Origin: Mya arenaria
Lineage: Eukaryota > Mollusca > Bivalvia > Myida > Myidae
Length of the DNA: 64,000 nt
Direction: 5' to 3'
NCBI RefSeq assembly: GCF_026914265.1
Contig: NC_069135.1
Coordinates: 38,492,946 to 38,556,945, forward strand
A model generated the notes under the pieces. That model saw nothing but the letters and a program-made list of their open reading frames with translations. It did not search any database and was not told the origin of the DNA. Of this stretch, positions 60,303 through 64,000 are shown one piece after another; position 1 is the stretch's first letter; each line of letters begins with the position of its first letter. Position numbers and translations under genes: made by a program.

Positions 60303-60678
60303 TTAAAGCTGCAATCTCACCGAATGATCGTTTTGACTACCGGTACTCTTTTATTGTTTGTCAATAAATGGAGTATTTTTTGCAGAAATGTCTAGACCCA
60401 ATTTTAAGTGATATAAGACTGCTGAAAAAAGATCAGATTGCAGTTCATCATATTTATGTTAAAAAAATGATGTTTTATGACTAAAAGCATTACAAACAAT
60501 GACTAAAAGCATACAAACAATTTAATGTAAATTACTTTTTCGGCAGTTTTACCAAACATTTTTGATTGGTTCTATTGTGAATTATCTAATATGACTGAAT
60601 TAAAGGAATGATAACCAAATCAGCCGATTTTGAGACAATTTTGTGTCTAAACTGACAATCTGTGAAAGTGCAGCTTTA
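60303..60678. mobile_element. short TIR element (AAAGCTGCA ends)
   Basis: Left end TAAAGCTGCAATCTCACCGA; right end CTGTGAAAGTGCAGCTTTAA. No coding capacity. Confidence 0.7.
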
Positions 60679-61133
60679 AGTTTTGATCTAAAGCTTCATA
60701 TACAAATTGTTATATTGTCAATAACTGTTTAAAAGGTCTCATGTACAAAATAAGATAATAATTTTCATAATATCTAAAATTGATTAAAATAAATAAAGTA
60801 CCATTATACCTATTTCTTAATAGTGCCGTTTCTCATCTGACAATATCATTCAAAGCCATCATTTCAACTATGAATTTATTTTTAACTTTCAACTTTTCTA
60901 TAGCATATGCAACAAAATATACCAAAAATACAAGCCATGAACAATATGATTGTTCAACTTGCATTATCTTTGACCTTTTGATATGACCATTTTCCAGTTT
61001 TGTTTATTTGTAAGTTGTGCCCTGAAGTATAAAGTATGACTGTATGAATCAAAAACAAGCAATAAAAACACTAAAAATATACCCCAATCCCTGTAATTTC
61101 TAATACAGTAGTAAAATCAAGCAATTAAACATT

Positions 61134-61442
61134 TAGAGCTGCAGCCTCACAGATATACCATTTCCACAACTTTTTTTGTGTTCGAATGAGCAAGTTTTTG
61201 CGTATTTATCTGCAAACCAATGATAAAAGATTGCTGACAAAAGATCAGATCGCAGATTTCATATTTCCGTTCGAAAATTAATGTTACTAACGGTTTAAGA
61301 AAAGTGCATAAAAATATCAATGTTTTAACTTAAATAGAAAAATCTGGGATTTAATTGTTCGCAAAAATTGGATGGTTCCAATCCAAGACATAAAATGAAA
61401 AAGTTGTCAAAACATCCAAAGTGTGAGAGTGCAGCTTTATTG
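61134..61442. mobile_element. short TIR element (AAAGCTGCA family)
   Basis: Left end AGAGCTGCAGCCTCACAGAT; right end GTGTGAGAGTGCAGCTTTAT. Same family as 60303-60678. Its terminal motif also occurs at 63658-63690 and in the 20-bp array at 1.79 and 2.36 kb. Confidence 0.7.
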
Positions 61443-63161
61443 TTTGAAAGTAACTCTGTTTGCCTTGTGCCCCTAAACAGGGTTTAATTATATTATATGC
61501 CCAGTGGGCTTGTCCCTGTATATTTGATTGTATGATTGCAGTAATGGATACTGGTCTAATTATCTTCTGAAAATTTTTCACCAATTTTAAAGAATGAGAA
61601 AACATATTAACCTCATATAACGCTGTACAATTTAATCTCATTCATTAGGTTGAGAAAAATTCCCTAAAAATATTAATTGTGGAGACATATCTTATTTAAA
61701 TACATACAGGAAATGGCGACATCATTTACCCTTTAGTATGAAAAAGGCAGTTTCCTGATATTTGAATAGCGGTTTTTTATTTAAGCATCTCAATTCATAG
61801 TATGTATGAAGTTTCAAAGGAAACCAAATCATTGTAACGATTGTTTTCAAAATAGATTCACACTCTTGATAAACTTCTTTTCCTAGTTTCAACTTTTGAG
61901 ACTTTTTGATGAGCCTGCACCTTCCCCCTCTTATGCAGTGGCTTTAAGCAATAAAGCTACCAGCTCAAGTTGCACAGCTGGTGAACAAGACTGCTGATAG
62001 TCGGCAAACTGCACACTTGATGCCATAATAAATCATGTCCATCGACTTCCAGAATGAAGAAATGACAGCAGCACAGAATTGATTTCAATTGGACCTCTGT
62101 ACTTTCATCACCTTGTTGTAGTCAAAGACTATGTTTTAGTGTGCAGTGCGGGATCTTGAGAAGCTTTCTGCTCGTCTGATGAAGTAAGTTTGGCAGAGTG
62201 TGACACTCCTATCTACTCATATGGCTAGACACCTGTGATCTATGTCTTCTTGTGTGTGCCCAACCATCACCTGAAGAGAATTTAGAGGAAGTTAGTGCTT
62301 GATTACAAGTCAATGTGACAAAACAAGGTCTTTCATTTATGCCACCAAGAACTAGTATTCCAAGTTTCATAACTCGTATGTTAACTCAAAGCAATTGAGC
62401 AGAAACTGTTTGGTAATTAATTTTAAGTCACTGCTTCCACTTATACTGCAAGTAATATTGAACGTGAACCGACTGACCCAAATGCAATTCTAAATAATTT
62501 TTATGTGCAGAAACCTTAATCCTATTGACACAAAAGTAATCCAATTGTATGTCTTCACAAAACATTCTACAACAATATTTGTCAATTTAACTCAAAGATT
62601 GATTACTGTTTATTAGTCAGACAAACACAGAGATGGCCCTATATCGCTCACTTGATTTGAGAAAGGATTCTAACTTAGTTATTGTTTGGACACTTACTGA
62701 ACACTTTTGGTCTGACTTTATTATGCAGCTGGTCAAAATATTAAAAGTCCCTTAATAATGGGCTTACAAAAACATAAAAAATGTATTTGTTTAAAAAATT
62801 ACAAAGGGCCATAACTCTTACAATATTTAAGTTTGTATTGAGCAGAATAAAAGGCTTTGCCTAAAATACAACCTTAAAACTATATTTACAAGTAAAACAA
62901 AAAAATCTACAAATATGTTTTTAGTATCTGGTTTTTGAGAGTGAATGATCAGAAGAAAACATCACACATTCACAATCATATTAAATAATAATTTAGTTTT
63001 TTTTTAAATTATATTATATTTCAAAAACACTGCAAAAGACAAGACACTTACGTTTCAATTTCTTGATTTAATACAGTGATGATTATCAATTCTTATGAAG
63101 GCAGATGGGTCTTACACTCTAACCAGTGCAACTTGCATGTTCTTAGTCACTCAGTTATTAC
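61443..63161. other. no exon identified; possibly 3' part or intron of a minus-strand gene
   Basis: The stretch at 61880-62290 is richer in G+C than its surroundings and free of repeats, but no frame is open on either strand. A 3' UTR or non-coding exon on the minus strand is possible, given the exon at 63162-63264. Confidence 0.3.
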
Positions 63162-63264
63162 CTTTCTTAAAATTCTCCTCTTGATCTGAGCCACGCCAAA
63201 ATGATGGGAGATGCTTTTGTTTTTCCATCAGAATGTATAGCACCTCTGTGTTTCTGTTTGTCTC
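63162..63264 (-). CDS. candidate internal exon of an unrecognised gene
   Basis: 103 nt bounded by a strong acceptor (TTTTACTATTTCAG) and donor (AAAG|GTAATA) on the minus strand. It codes ETNRNTEVLYILMEKQKHLP, then SFWRGSDQEENFKK, with one base left over. The composition is protein-like (Trp, His, charged residues) and it is the only such frame in the last 5 kb. I do not recognise the family. Its upstream exons would lie to the right of the window. Confidence 0.4.
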
Positions 63265-64000
63265 CTGAAATAGTAAAAGTTTATTATTAATAATAATAAC
63301 AATAATAATAATCAGTGACTTTTATTGAAATTATTTTCACCGATTGTGCCTTGCACATTGGGGAACAAAGTTGACTTCTGAGGAGAAGATTTTTCCATAT
63401 AGACATATAGCAAAAAATAGCTCCGCACCCTGGAGCAATGTTTTTTATAAATCAATATCCAGTGAAGAAAATTCATACAGGATATTGAAACATATTTTGC
63501 TTCAAATGAAGACTTTTAACAAAAATAACTTAACTAGCTCTTCATCATATTAAATAAAAATTAACACAGTCTATGCCGCACACGGAGCCCCGCATTTGAT
63601 CTTTTACCAAAGTTTGATTGAGAGTTTAGTTTCACATCGACAAGTCTTTACAGGTCTATTAAAGCTGCACTCTCACAGATTAAACATTTTGAAAACGGTT
63701 ATATTTTTTATCTTAGAATGAACCAATGTAAATGATGAATTCTTTGAATTCCCGTCAAACATGTCCGAACCAAATTCAAACTATGGATAATCACTGTCAT
63801 TCACGATGAAATTCAGCACTTCTTGCCCAGTATATATACCCTTACCTTAAGCAGAAGGCAAATTAAAACAAACACATTTGTCCGAAATTTAATCAAACTT
63901 TAAATGGTAGTAGGATTGTCATTTGTTCACGTAATTTTCAAGAATCAGGAAGTGGAGAACATTATAAAGCCATTTAACAATACAAACAAGACGATTTTCT
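63265..64000. other. right edge, no exon identified
   Basis: A short AAT-type run at 63281-63312 and a terminal fragment of the AAAGCTGCA element at 63658-63690. Otherwise AT-rich. Confidence 0.4.

Overview
This 64-kb window is eukaryotic DNA and almost certainly comes from a mollusc, most likely a bivalve. It is AT-rich. Its genes are split by introns with GT-AG borders. It holds tRNA-derived SINEs and many short terminal-inverted-repeat elements. The recognisable proteins are B-box/coiled-coil/NHL-like (TRIM-type without RING), a sigma-class glutathione S-transferase and a Mab-21/cGAS-like receptor fragment, all gene types expanded in bivalves. The species is not identified. I see no bacterial gene, virus, rRNA, CRISPR array or stand-alone tRNA gene.

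Layout. 1-280: tetranucleotide microsatellite. 1.6-8.8 kb: first copy of a duplicated block: 20-bp minisatellite, SINE, 44-bp minisatellite, two-exon B-box gene (minus). 8.8-15.8 kb: no gene; inverted repeats, a SINE, TIR elements, a stray 44-bp array, a ~100-bp array and a 27-bp array. 15.8-29.7 kb: second copy of the block, same orientation, with a greatly expanded 44-bp array (about 5 kb), a B-box gene (minus), its 5' flank and a 19-bp array. 29.9-46.1 kb: central spacer with a sigma GST gene (minus, about 6 kb, at least six coding exons), several minisatellites and a broken Mab-21-like gene (minus). 46.1-56.9 kb: third copy of the block, inverted, with its B-box gene on plus. The second and third copies form a very large palindrome with 11-14 kb arms and a 16-kb spacer. 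57-64 kb: dispersed repeats and one candidate exon of an unrecognised minus-strand gene running off the right edge.

The three B-box genes have identical exon architecture (335-nt first exon, about 1.37-1.38-kb second exon, 0.8-0.9-kb intron) and predict proteins of 572, 566 and 572 residues. All look open and intact. The copy at 6-9 kb has lost its shared 5' flank exactly at the start codon. The GST predicts a typical core of about 211 residues, but it is preceded in frame by an exon coding a hydrophobic membrane-anchor-like segment, and one exon junction is out of phase by one base.

The most unusual feature is the density and diversity of minisatellites: at least seven unrelated unit types. 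Long open frames through them are by-products of repeats lacking stops and are not annotated as genes. The 44-bp unit carries a perfect CACGTG E-box and a GTAAGT splice-donor-like motif in nearly every copy, and the 20-bp unit carries TCATGTG. The B-box, Mab-21-like and GST genes point to innate-immune and stress functions, but no joint pathway can be shown from sequence alone.
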